Shown in pieces: positions 52,588 to 62,215 of a stretch of DNA of 64,000 nt (its first letter is position 1; each line of letters starts with the position of its first letter). Made by a program: the position numbers and the translations under genes. The notes under the pieces are model-generated. The model did no database searches. It saw nothing but the letters and a program-made list of their open reading frames with translations, and was not told the origin of the DNA. Source of the DNA: an uncultured Acidobacteriota bacterium (GTDB lineage: Bacteria > Acidobacteriota > Vicinamibacteria > Fen-336); assembly GCA_902826455.1 (NCBI GenBank), contig CADEEV010000004.1, forward strand, positions 1 through 64,000. Direction: 5' to 3'.

Positions 52588-53334
52588 CTAGCGGCCGCCG
52601 ACCTTGAGGGTGAAGTCCCCGCCCTGGCCCGGCGACGTCCCCTTGCCCTCGACGGAGAAGACGTGGCTGCGGCTCATGTAGACGTTCACCGTCGCCCGGG
52701 TCTTGTCGCTGCCGAAGCCCGACACGACGTCGACCGTGTAGGTGTCCCGCCCGCCGTCCTTCCAGGTCCCCGTCAGGGTGCTGGTCTTCGGCCCGCGCAA
52801 GGTGATCTGGGCCGTCCCGTCCTGCCGCAGGATGACGTGGGCCCGCTCGACCCGCGTCGTGCCGTTGGCGCCGCGGATCTCGCCGGCCTCGCCCAGGTTC
52901 TGGTCGAGGCTGAAGCCGCGCGGGTTCGGGTTCGGCGTGGGACTCGGCACGCTCGCGCTGCCCTGGAAGCTGATCGAGTAGCGGCCCGCGCGGGTCGATC
53001 CGCTGAGCTGGAGCGAGACGAGCCGGTCGCCCTGGACCCGCGCCGTGCCGGACCCGCTGGCGGCGCTGTCGCCAAAGCCCTGCAGGATCGTAAGCCGCAC
53101 GCTGTCGGCGCCCTGGGCGGTCCAGCGTCCCTGGAGCGTGTAGCCCGGCACGTTGGTGCCGCCGAGCTGCAGCGTGGCCGAGCCGGTCAGGGCCATCTCG
53201 AGCCGCGCGGACCGGAGCGCGTCGTTCTGGGTGCCGAAGCTCAGGCTTCCCTGGCCCGCCGACTCCGAGACGTGTTGGGCACTTGCGGGAAGGCCGACGG
53301 CGAGGAGCACGAGGAGCGCGGGAAGCATCTTCAT
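52588..53334 (-). CDS. Secreted beta-rich protein with internal duplication
   Basis: A 248-residue protein with signal peptide MKMLPALLVLLAVGLPASA. Two halves are joined by a PSPTPNPNP linker (~155). A motif recurs: LQGRWTAQG...SVRLTILQGFG in half one and LTGTWKDGG...TYTVDVVSGFG in half two, so the halves are likely duplicated beta-sandwiches. No catalytic motif. The function is unknown. The ATG at 53332-53334 has TACAAT 7 nt upstream and no Shine-Dalgarno. The stop lies directly before the ATP-grasp GTG. An odd pair, but their spacing shows co-transcription. Confidence 0.78.
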   Translation of the reverse strand: MKMLPALLVLLAVGLPASAQHVSESAGQGSLSFGTQNDALRSARLEMALTGSATLQLGGTNVPGYTLQGRWTAQGADSVRLTILQGFGDSAASGSGTARVQGDRLVSLQLSGSTRAGRYSISFQGSASVPSPTPNPNPRGFSLDQNLGEAGEIRGANGTTRVERAHVILRQDGTAQITLRGPKTSTLTGTWKDGGRDTYTVDVVSGFGSDKTRATVNVYMSRSHVFSVEGKGTSPGQGGDFTLKVGGR

Positions 53335-53341
53335 GGGCGGG

Positions 53342-53347
53342 ATTGTA
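53342..53347 (-). promoter_or_regulatory. -10 element for the secreted protein/ATP-grasp unit
   Basis: TACAAT on the minus strand, 7 nt before the ATG. No Shine-Dalgarno. Divergent from GATACT at 53371-53376, with 24 bp between the two hexamers. Confidence 0.5.
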
Positions 53348-53370
53348 GCGTGGCGCCTCGACAAAGGTGC

Positions 53371-53376
53371 GATACT
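53371..53376 (+). promoter_or_regulatory. Extended -10 element for the second V4R-like gene
   Basis: GATACT with upstream TGC (extended -10), 6 nt before GTG 53383. The predicted transcript begins at the GTG itself. Confidence 0.5.
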
Positions 53377-53382
53377 CCGATT

Positions 53383-53961
53383 GTGGCCACGCCGGGCGAC
53401 GCTCGGACGGACGCCGTCAAGGGCACGATGCTCCAGGCCCACGTGGCCTGGGCCCGCCTGCGCCTCGGTCCTCGCGACCTCGAGCGCGTCTCCCAGGCCC
53501 TCGATCCCGAAGCCTCGCGCCTGCTCGCCCATCCGCCTCTCGCCACGGACTGGGTGCCCCTGCGCTGCCTCGTCGCCATCGACCAGGCGGTGGCGGCCGC
53601 CATCGGCGGCCATCCCGCGGAGGCGTATCGCGCCATGGGCCACCACTCCGCGGTCACGAACCTGCAGGGCGTCTACAAGTCGTTCGCGCGGGAGGAGCCC
53701 CACCGCTTCTTCGAGCAGCAGGCGCTCCTGCACCGGCGCTTCCAGAACTTCGGGAGCGCCCACTACGAGCGGGGCGGCCTGCAGTCCGGGCGCCTCAGCA
53801 TCGAGGGCTACGAGCGGCCGTCGTCCGTCTTCTGCGCCAGCGGCCGGGGCTACTTCGAGGGCGTATTGGAGATGATGAAGGTCCCCGGGCCGATCCAATG
53901 CCTTGAAGTCCTGTGCCAGTGCACCGGCGACCCGCAGTGCCTGTACGACCTCAGTTGGTAG
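53383..53961 (+). CDS. V4R/DUF2378-like small protein (paralogue)
   Basis: A 192-residue protein resembling the product of 47649-48209: an N-terminal AVKGTMLQAHVAWAR block aligns with IKGSVLKSRLAFVQ, and the tail LCQCTGDPQCLYDLSW aligns with the RGGHVCRYRLSW end. This alignment argues for the GTG at 53383 as start, because the ATG at 53428 would cut the N-terminal block. Two small-ligand or regulatory domains of the V4R type within 6 kb suggest a shared signalling role. No enzyme motif is seen. The upstream extended -10 is at 6-nt distance. Confidence 0.78.
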   Translation: MATPGDARTDAVKGTMLQAHVAWARLRLGPRDLERVSQALDPEASRLLAHPPLATDWVPLRCLVAIDQAVAAAIGGHPAEAYRAMGHHSAVTNLQGVYKSFAREEPHRFFEQQALLHRRFQNFGSAHYERGGLQSGRLSIEGYERPSSVFCASGRGYFEGVLEMMKVPGPIQCLEVLCQCTGDPQCLYDLSW

Positions 53962-53983
53962 CCGACACCCTTCGTGTTACTCT
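53955..53983 (+). promoter_or_regulatory. Possible sigma70 promoter of the cold-shock gene
   Basis: TTGGTA at 53955-53960, 17-bp spacer, then TACTCT at 53978-53983. The predicted leader is about 118 nt, in line with long structured cspA-type leaders. The -35 overlaps the stop codon of the preceding gene. Confidence 0.4.
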
Positions 53984-54107
53984 TTGGGTCGCATAGTCGG
54001 CGTTGCTCGGCGTTTCGGACTCGGGTCTGCCACGGTGGTCGGCTTTCGATTCGTGAACGCGCGCTGGACGTCGCGTACTAGGCACAAGGGCCAAGGAGGC
54101 CCCGTTC

Positions 54108-54308
54108 ATGATCGAAGGTACGGTGAAGTGGTTCAACGAGTCCAAGGGTTTCGGTTTCCTGTCGCGCGAGGGTGGTCCGGACGTTTTCGTTCACCACTCG
54201 GAGATTCGCGCCGAAGGGTTCCGCACCCTGAACGAGGGTGACCGTGTGCGTTTCGAGGTGGTGGACAGCCCGAAGGGGCCCCGCGCCGCGAACGTCACCC
54301 GCATCTGA
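54108..54308 (+). CDS. Cold-shock protein (CspA family)
   Basis: A 66-residue single OB-fold protein. It shows [12 protein letters not shown] (RNP1 region) and DVFVHHSEI (RNP2), so it binds single-stranded RNA/DNA as a chaperone. The length is typical. An AAGGAGG ribosome site lies 9 nt before the ATG. The 146-bp stretch between the preceding stop and this ATG holds a leader but no gene. A perfect palindrome, CTGACG-CT-CGTCAG (54305-54318), spans the stop codon, and an intrinsic terminator follows, so the gene is monocistronic. Confidence 0.97.
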   Translation: MIEGTVKWFNESKGFGFLSREGGPDVFVHHSEIRAEGFRTLNEGDRVRFEVVDSPKGPRAANVTRI

Positions 54309-54336
54309 CGCTCGTCAGAACCTAAACACCAAAGAC

Positions 54337-54367
54337 GCCCGGGGCCCGCAAGGCTCCGGGCTTTTTT
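54337..54367 (+). terminator. Rho-independent terminator of the cold-shock gene
   Basis: A 10-bp stem (54337-54346 with 54352-54361, one G-U pair), 5-nt loop CGCAA, then a run of six T (54362-54367). It is the clearest intrinsic terminator in the window. Confidence 0.9.
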
Positions 54368-54377
54368 ACGTTCCGGG

Positions 54378-56300
54378 TCAGGCGGCTCCAGCCACCTCGC
54401 GCAGGCTCTCGCCCACCACGCGCGAGACGTCGCTCGCGTCGAAGGGCTTCGCCAGGTGCGGGCGCTGGGTGCTCGCCAGGAACTCCCGGGTGTCCGCGGC
54501 CAGCGTGTCTCCCGTCAGGAACACGAAGCGACGACCGAGCTGGGGCCAGCGCGCCACCGCCTGTCGATAGAACTCCGGCCCGCTCAGGCCCGGCATCCGC
54601 ATGTCCGCCAGCACGAGGTCGAAGCGCGCCGCCTCGAGCAGCCGCAGCGCCGCCGCCCCGTCCCCTGCAGTCTTCACGCGGTGCCCATCGGCGGACACGA
54701 TGTCCGCCACGAGTTCCGCGACCGTCGCCTCGTCGTCCACGACCAGGATGTGGGCGGAGCGCAGGGCCGGCGTTTGGGCGTCGGCCGGAACCACGGCGTA
54801 GCGCGGCACGACCGGCACCACCGGCAACCGCACGTGGAACACGGCGCCCCGGCCCACCTGGCTCTCGACCGTGATGGTCCCGTCGTGGCCTTCGACGATG
54901 CCGCGACAGAGCGACAGCCCCAGCCCGGTGCCTTCGCCCACGGGCTTCGTGGTGAAGAAGGGCTCGAACAGGCGCCCCATCACCTCGGGGGGAATGCCGG
55001 GGCCGTTGTCCGCGACGTCGATCGCGAGCAGCCCCGTTGCCGGCTCGTGCCAGCTCGTGAGGGACAGCCGGCGCGGGGCCTCGCCGCGCTTCAGCACGTG
55101 GTGGGCGTTCGAGAGCAGGTTGATGAGCATCTGCTGGAGCTGATGGCCGTCCGCCGAGAGCTTCGGCACGTCGGGAGCCACGTCGACGTGGAGCTCGATG
55201 CCGTCGACCCGCAGCGGGTAGATCAGCAGCTCGACGACCTCGCCGATCAGCGTGTCGATGGCCACGGCCGAGCGCGACGGGGGCTGGTGACGCGCCAGGG
55301 CCAGGAAGCTCTTCACGATCCGGGCGCAGCGCGCCGCGGCCTGCTCCATGCGCTCGACGCGGACCTCCTCGGGGCGACCCGCCACCGCGCGCCGCAGCAG
55401 CGCCGACTGGCCGAGCACCACCGAGAGCGGGTTGTTGAGCTCATGGGCGACGCCGGCCAGGAGCTGCCCCATCGCCGCGATCTTCTCCGTCTGGTGGAGC
55501 GCCTCCTGTTGCCGCGCCATCTGTTCCTGGGTGCGCTTCAGCTCCGTCACGTCCTGCAGGATGCCCTGGAGACGCGCCACCGTGCGTTCCTCCGCGCGCA
55601 CCATGCGGGCCTCGTCGCGCACCCAGAGCACGCGCCCGTCGCGCGCCAGCATCCGATACTCGGCCGTGTGCGTGGCCTCCCCGCCCCGCTCCCGCAGCGC
55701 GGCGAACTCGGCGTCCACGCGCGTGCGGTCGTCGGGGTGGGTCTGGCGCGCCCACAGGCCGGGATCGGCGGTCCAGTCCCGCGCCGGAAAGCCGAACATG
55801 GCTTCGATCTGGGGACTCACGTACAGGACCTCCCCGAGGTCGTCGGGCGCCGAGATGTACAGCACCGCGGGGATCTGCTCGACCAGGACGCGGTAGCGCT
55901 CCTCGGCCCGCCGCCGCGCGCGCCTCATCTCGGAATCGCGTAGCTCGCGAGCGACCGCGGGACACAGGCGCGCCAGCCGGTCCTTCAGCAGGAAGTCGTG
56001 GGCTCCCGCCTTCAGCGACTCGACGGCCTGCTCCTCGCCGATCGTTCCGGACACGATGATCAGCGGGATGTCGAGGCCGCGCTTGCGGTAGAGCGCCACG
56101 ACCTCGGGCGCGCTGAAGCGCGGCATCCGGAAGTCCGAGAACAGGATGTCCCAGCCGCCCCGGTCCAGGGCCAGCTCCATCGCCTCCGCGGTATCGACCC
56201 GCTCGTGGGTGACGTCGTAACCGCCGCGGGCCAGCTCGCGAAGCACGAGGGCGCAGTCGTCCTCGTCGTCCTCCGCGATCAGGGCTCGCAGGCGTTCCAT
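54378..56300 (-). CDS. Hybrid histidine kinase, REC-PAS-HisKA-HATPase-REC
   Basis: A 640-residue soluble protein. REC1 (~1-120) has E10-D11-D12 and phospho-Asp56 in FSDFRMP; PAS (~135-258) has VLYVSPQIEAMFG; HisKA has GVAHELNNPLSVV with His286; HATPase carries NLLSNAH, DNGPGIP and GTGLGLSL; REC2 (~515-635) has ILVVDDEATV and a phospho-Asp in LADMRMPG. There is no membrane span, so it probably reads an internal signal through PAS. It is 105 bp from the CRTAC1-like gene on the same strand, with its own leader that holds a TTATAC hexamer (56392-56397). The partners cannot be assigned from sequence. Confidence 0.93.
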   Translation of the reverse strand: MERLRALIAEDDEDDCALVLRELARGGYDVTHERVDTAEAMELALDRGGWDILFSDFRMPRFSAPEVVALYRKRGLDIPLIIVSGTIGEEQAVESLKAGAHDFLLKDRLARLCPAVARELRDSEMRRARRRAEERYRVLVEQIPAVLYISAPDDLGEVLYVSPQIEAMFGFPARDWTADPGLWARQTHPDDRTRVDAEFAALRERGGEATHTAEYRMLARDGRVLWVRDEARMVRAEERTVARLQGILQDVTELKRTQEQMARQQEALHQTEKIAAMGQLLAGVAHELNNPLSVVLGQSALLRRAVAGRPEEVRVERMEQAAARCARIVKSFLALARHQPPSRSAVAIDTLIGEVVELLIYPLRVDGIELHVDVAPDVPKLSADGHQLQQMLINLLSNAHHVLKRGEAPRRLSLTSWHEPATGLLAIDVADNGPGIPPEVMGRLFEPFFTTKPVGEGTGLGLSLCRGIVEGHDGTITVESQVGRGAVFHVRLPVVPVVPRYAVVPADAQTPALRSAHILVVDDEATVAELVADIVSADGHRVKTAGDGAAALRLLEAARFDLVLADMRMPGLSGPEFYRQAVARWPQLGRRFVFLTGDTLAADTREFLASTQRPHLAKPFDASDVSRVVGESLREVAGAA

Positions 56301-56405
56301 GTCAGCCTCGTCCGCTCATGCCCCGCACTCCTCCGCACGATTGCCGCGGGCCAGCGTGGAGGGAGCCGGGATCAGCCGCGGATGCAGAAAGCGTATAAGG
56401 GCATT

Positions 56406-58070
56406 CTAGCGGGATTCCGGGAGCGGCACGAGGCCCTTCCCTTCCTGCATCGTGACCGTACGGTTCGGTGGAACGCCGGTGGCGCTGTCGACGCGGCCGC
56501 TCGGCCACGCGACCTCGACGCGCACCGGCCCCGGCGCCGGGCCCAGCCCGAACGTCGGGGCGAGCTCGCTCTGGGACGCGAAGCTCGAGCCCGTGTGCAC
56601 GAGGGCCCAGCTACTGGTCCCGCCGGACCGGGTCACCGTCACGCGAGCGCCCACGCCGTCGCGATTCGAAGGCCCCCCAACCGTGCGCACGCGAAGCCAA
56701 CCGTTGCGGTTGCCGCCGTCGTTGCGTAGCAGCGTCGGCGCGCCGTTGTTCGTGGTCAGCAACACGTCGAGGTCGCCGTCGTTGTCGATGTCGGCGTAGG
56801 CCGCGCCGCGCCCCACCAGCGGCCGCTGGAGCGCCGGCCCCAGGCGCGCGCCCATGTCCTCGAACTTCCGTCCTCCGAGGTTGCGGAAGACGTGGGGGGC
56901 CTGGGCGTACTTGACCTGGGCCTGGACCGCCGCGATGTCGTCGGCCACGTGCCCGTTGGCAGCCAGCAGGTCCGGCAGGCCGTCGAGGTCGTAGTCGAAG
57001 AAGAAGCAGCCGAAGGCGAGGGTCAGGAGAGACGAGCGGCCGATGACGGTGGTCGGCGCGTCGTCGACGAAGAGCCCGGTGCCCTCGTTGTGATAGAGCG
57101 CCATCATCTCGTTCGAGAAGTTGCCGACGACGAGCCCGGGCCGCCCGGAGCCGTCGTAGTCGGCCGCGTCGACGCCCATGCCCGCGCGCGCGGCGCCGGC
57201 CTCGCTGAAGGCGACGCCCGCGGACACGGCCACGTCCGTGAAGGTCCCGTTCCCGTTGTTGCGGTAGAGCTTGTTGGGCTGGGTGTCGTTCGCGACGAAT
57301 ACGTCCGGCCAGCCGTCCCCGTCGTAGTCGAGCATCGCGAGGCCGAGGGCCTTCGACGCGGCGTTGAGCAGCCCCGCCCGCTGCGTGACGTCGGAAAAGG
57401 CTCCGGCCCCGTCGTTGTGGAACAAGAGCGCGGTCTGGCCGCGGTACGACTCCGGGGTGCAGTACGACTTGTGGGTTCCGTCGAGGGTGCAGAACAGGTC
57501 CTTCTCGAGAGACCACTCGACGTACCGTCCGACCAGCAGGTCGAGACGTCCGTCCTTGTCGTAGTCGAAGAAGAGCGCCGCCGTGGAGAAGCCGCCGGCG
57601 GCGATCCCGGAGCGGGCGGTGACGTCGACGAACCTCCCGCCGAGGTTGCGGAAGAGCCGGTTGCCCCCCACGCCGAACAGGTAGAGGTCCGGCCGGCCGT
57701 CGTTGTCGACGTCGGCCGCGGCCGCGCCGATGCCGTAGCTCTCCACCGCGAGCCCGGCCGCCTTCGTGACGTCCGTGAAGGTGCCGTCGTGGTTGTTGCG
57801 GTACAGGGCGGGATGGACCGGCTGGCCGGCTCGCGGCTTCCAGTTACGGGAGTTCGCCAGGAAGATGTCGATCCAGCCGTCTCCGTCGTAGTCGAGGAAC
57901 GCGCCGCCCGCTCCGATCGTCTCGGGAAGGTACTTCTTGCCGAAGGCTCCGTTCGTGTGCTTGAAGCGGATGCCGGCGGCCTGGGTGACGTCGGTGAACG
58001 CGACGCCGGTCGGGCCCGTCTCCGCCCCGGCGGCGCCGGCCAGGAGGGCGAGGACGAGGACGGTCCTCAT
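56406..58070 (-). CDS. CRTAC1-like secreted FG-GAP/ASPIC-UnbV repeat protein
   Basis: A 554-residue exported protein (signal MRTVLVLALLAGAAGA). Seven FG-GAP/VCBS-like repeats bearing calcium-loop signatures are visible: DYDGDGWIDIFLAN, DVDNDGRPDLYLF, DYDKDGRLDLLVG, DYDGDGWPDVFVAN, DYDGSGRPGLVVG, DYDLDGLPDLLAA and DIDNDGDLDVLL. They form a beta-propeller. The C-terminal ~80 residues are the ASPIC/UnbV domain (GASV-like GVGARVTVTRSGG, SELAPTFGLG). Such proteins bind ligands or surfaces; the role is unknown. ATG at 58068-58070 overlaps the upstream regulator stop (ATGA), so it is the last gene of the sensor-regulator-propeller unit. Confidence 0.93.
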   Translation of the reverse strand: MRTVLVLALLAGAAGAETGPTGVAFTDVTQAAGIRFKHTNGAFGKKYLPETIGAGGAFLDYDGDGWIDIFLANSRNWKPRAGQPVHPALYRNNHDGTFTDVTKAAGLAVESYGIGAAAADVDNDGRPDLYLFGVGGNRLFRNLGGRFVDVTARSGIAAGGFSTAALFFDYDKDGRLDLLVGRYVEWSLEKDLFCTLDGTHKSYCTPESYRGQTALLFHNDGAGAFSDVTQRAGLLNAASKALGLAMLDYDGDGWPDVFVANDTQPNKLYRNNGNGTFTDVAVSAGVAFSEAGAARAGMGVDAADYDGSGRPGLVVGNFSNEMMALYHNEGTGLFVDDAPTTVIGRSSLLTLAFGCFFFDYDLDGLPDLLAANGHVADDIAAVQAQVKYAQAPHVFRNLGGRKFEDMGARLGPALQRPLVGRGAAYADIDNDGDLDVLLTTNNGAPTLLRNDGGNRNGWLRVRTVGGPSNRDGVGARVTVTRSGGTSSWALVHTGSSFASQSELAPTFGLGPAPGPVRVEVAWPSGRVDSATGVPPNRTVTMQEGKGLVPLPESR

Positions 58071-59447
58071 GCCTGGCCCGGCTTGTCGGGATCGATGTCG
58101 TGTTTGCGCAGGTAGTAGCCCATGTTGCGCTGGTCGATGCCCAGGAGCCGGGCCGCCTCCTTGCGCACCGAGCCCGCCCGCCGCAGGGCCTGGATCACCA
58201 TCGCCTTCTCGGTACGTCCGAGTGCGACGCGCAGCGTCAGGTCCTCCTCGCCCTCTGCGGCGCCGTCGGGACTCCCGGCGCCGTGGACCGGCGACAGGTC
58301 CAGGGAGCGCAGGCCCCCGTCGGGATCGAGGATCATCGAGCGCTCGATCACGCTCTGCAGCTCGCGCACGTTTCCCGGCCAGGGGTAGGCCTGCAGCTCG
58401 GCCAGGGTGCGCTCCGGGATCGGCGTGGGCCGGCGCCCGAGGCGCTGCGCGATCTCGGCCACGAGGTGCGTCGCGAGCAGCGCGATGTCGGCCACGCGAT
58501 CTCGGAGCGGCGGTACCTCGATGCGCAGCACGTTCAGCCGGTAGTAGAGGTCCTGACGGAAGCGCCCCGCGGCGATCTCCGCCTCGAGGTTGCTGTTGGT
58601 GGCCGCGACGACCCGCACGTCCACGCGCGTCGCGTGCTCGTCGCCCAGCCGCTGGAACTCGCCTTCCTGCAGGGCCCGCAGCAGCTTGGCCTGGGCCTCC
58701 AGTGGCATCGCGCCGACCTCGTCGATGAACAGCGTGCCCTTGTCCGCCAGGCGGAAGCGCCCGTGGCGATCGTCGGCGGCCCCGGGAAAGGCGCCGCGGC
58801 GATGGCCGAAGAACTCGCTCTCCCACACCTCCGTCGGGATCGCCGCGCAGTCGACGCCGACGAACGGGCCGGCGGAGCGGCGGCTCGCCCTGTGGACCTG
58901 GCGCGCGAGGAGCTCCTTGCCTGTGCCGGACTCCCCGAGCAACAGGACGGTCGAGTCCACCGGCGCCGACGCCCGGACCTTCTCGAGGGTGCGCAGCCAG
59001 GCGGGGCTCGTGCCGATCGGCTGCACGCCGTCGGTGCGCCGGGGGTCGCGCAGGTAGGCGACCTCCATCTCCAGGGAGCGCTGGCGCATCGCGCGCGCGA
59101 AGGCGACCTCGAGGGCGTCGGGGTCCGCCGGCTTGAGGATGTAGTCGGCGGCTCCGGCCTTGACGCACTCCACCGCGGACGCGACCGTGCCGAAGCCCGT
59201 GAGCACGACGACGGGCGTGCCCGGCACCAGGGCCTGGGCCCGCCTCACCACCTCGAGGCCTCCCCCGCCGGGCATGTTGAGGTCGGTGAGGATGAGGTCC
59301 ACCGGCCGCGTCCGCAGCAGCTCCATGGCCGCCTCGACGCCGGCGGCGAGGTCCACCTCGTAGCCCCGGCCTCGCAGCAGGTCGCCCAGGGACTCGCGCA
59401 CGTAGTTCTCGTCCTCGACCACGACGAGGCGGCCCTTGCGCCGCGCT

Positions 59448-59458
<11 letters not shown>
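58067..59458 (-). CDS. NtrC-family sigma54-dependent response regulator, GAFPGA variant
   Basis: A 463-residue protein. REC (~10-125) has phospho-Asp59 in LTDLNMPG; AAA+ (~150-390) has Walker A GESGTGKE (~176), the loop GHRRGAFPGA (~222), GTLFIDEVGA, a VAATNSNLEAE sensor region and PWPGNVREL; the Fis-type helix-turn-helix at the end reads RKEAARLLGIDQRNMGYYLRKH. The canonical sigma54 contact loop is GAFTGA; here Thr is replaced by Pro. It is encoded between the cognate sensor (11-bp overlap) and the CRTAC1-like protein (4-bp overlap). It should switch on sigma54 promoters, unless the loop change prevents it. Confidence 0.94.
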
Positions 59459-61061
<1,603 letters not shown>

Positions 61062-61070
61062 GAGGGGAGC

Positions 61071-61076
61071 ATTTAA
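61071..61076 (-). promoter_or_regulatory. -10 element for the sensor kinase/regulator/propeller operon
   Basis: TTAAAT on the minus strand, 9 nt before the ATG at 61059-61061. The expected leader is about 2 nt. Confidence 0.4.
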
Positions 61077-61106
61077 CACCCGAACCGGTATCCTCGGAGC
61101 TTCTGG

Positions 61107-61136
61107 GGAACTTTCGGGCCGCACCGGCCGAATGAC
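61107..61136 (+). promoter_or_regulatory. Possible autoregulated ECF promoter
   Basis: GGAACTTT at 61107-61114 matches the -35 core of many ECF sigma promoters (GGAAC), followed after ~16 bp by GAATGA as a weak -10. An inverted repeat GGCCG-CAC-CGGCC (61117-61129) lies in the spacer. The gene downstream encodes an ECF sigma factor, so autoregulation is plausible. Confidence 0.3.
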
Positions 61137-61148
61137 CCGGAGAACGCG

Positions 61149-61748
61149 ATGCTCGAAACGGCCCCGGTCGACACCCTGATCCAGCGCCTCAAGGACGGGG
61201 ACGAGAACGCCTTCGTCGAGCTGTACCGGCGCTGGCAACCGCCCCTGTTCCGGTTCGCCTATCGGATGACCGGCTCTTCCGGGCTGGCTGAGGACGCCGT
61301 CCAGGAGGTCTTCCTCGCCGTGATCCAACGCCTCGACCGCTACGACCCGACCCGCGGGCCGATCGGTCCTTATCTATACGGCATGGCGCGCAACCACGTG
61401 TTGCGGAGGCTGGAGCGCGAGCGCCCCTACCTCCAGCTCGTCGAGGGCGCCGAGGATCGCTTCCGCGAGCCGGAGGAGGATGCCCAGGCCGGTCTCCTGC
61501 GACGCGAGCAGAACGAGGCGCTGCGCACGGGCATCCTGTCGCTGCCGGCCCACTACCGCGAAGCCATCGTCCTGTGCGACCTGCAGCTCCTGAGCTACGA
61601 GGATGCCGCCGCCAGCATCGGCTGTGCCGTCGGCACCTTGCGCTCCCGCCTGCATCGCGGACGGTCGATCCTGGCCGAGCGCCTGCGCACGCGGGACGCG
61701 TCGCCGGCCCACGCCACGTTCCTGAAGCACGGGGGGGCATTGTCATGA
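61149..61748 (+). CDS. ECF-type RNA polymerase sigma factor
   Basis: A 199-residue two-domain sigma factor. Region 2 reads FVELYRRWQPPLFRFAYRMTG and AEDAVQEVFLAVIQRLDRY, then GPYLYGMARNHVLRRLER. Region 4 carries LPAHYREAIVLCDLQLLSYEDAA and a helix-turn-helix GCAVGTLRSRLHRGR. No extra domain, so a small ECF. It overlaps the next gene by ATGA, which encodes a membrane protein that looks like its anti-sigma factor. GGAACTTT upstream suggests it may transcribe its own operon. Confidence 0.93.
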   Translation: MLETAPVDTLIQRLKDGDENAFVELYRRWQPPLFRFAYRMTGSSGLAEDAVQEVFLAVIQRLDRYDPTRGPIGPYLYGMARNHVLRRLERERPYLQLVEGAEDRFREPEEDAQAGLLRREQNEALRTGILSLPAHYREAIVLCDLQLLSYEDAAASIGCAVGTLRSRLHRGRSILAERLRTRDASPAHATFLKHGGALS

Positions 61749-62191
61749 CGCCGCAGGAAGAACTCGAGCTTCGCGAACGGCTCCGGGGCCTCGCCGCGGT
61801 CGACGAGGGCCTCGCGGCCCCCCCGGCCCTCGAGGCCCGCCTCGTCGAGGCGTTCCGGAACCGCACCCGACATCGACCCTCGCCCCGCGTGGGCAGCTGG
61901 GCGGTCGCAGCGGTCGCGGCCACGCTGGCTCTCGCGAGCGCCCTGGTCACGTCGCGGCCCGCCAGGGTTCCCGCCGTGGTCGCGGAGCCGGAGGAGGCCT
62001 CGTTCGTCCCGCTGACGTACGGCGATCCACTCTCCGACGTCGACGCCTTCCATGTCGTCCGCGTGGCGGTCGATCGCTCGGCCCTCGCGAGCTACGGGCT
62101 CGCGTCGACCGGCGGCGACACGGGACGCGTCGACGCGGAGCTCCTCGTGGGCCAGGACGGCCTCGCCCGCGGCATTCGTTTCGTGAACTGA
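61745..62191 (+). CDS. Single-pass membrane protein, probable anti-sigma partner
   Basis: A 148-residue protein. Residues 1-48 are cytoplasmic and charged (ELRERLRGLAAVDEG), followed by one membrane helix (~51-70, SWAVAAVAATLALASALVTS) and a small extracytoplasmic tail. The place (ATGA overlap with the ECF gene) and topology fit an anti-sigma factor, but no zinc-binding HxxxCxxC signature is present, so the family is unclear. The tail shows GRVDAELLVGQDGLARGIRFV, a TonB-C-like strand pattern, which is only a guess. Confidence 0.7.
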   Translation: MTPQEELELRERLRGLAAVDEGLAAPPALEARLVEAFRNRTRHRPSPRVGSWAVAAVAATLALASALVTSRPARVPAVVAEPEEASFVPLTYGDPLSDVDAFHVVRVAVDRSALASYGLASTGGDTGRVDAELLVGQDGLARGIRFVN

Positions 62192-62215
62192 AGTGACGGT
62201 ATGAACGGAGGACTC

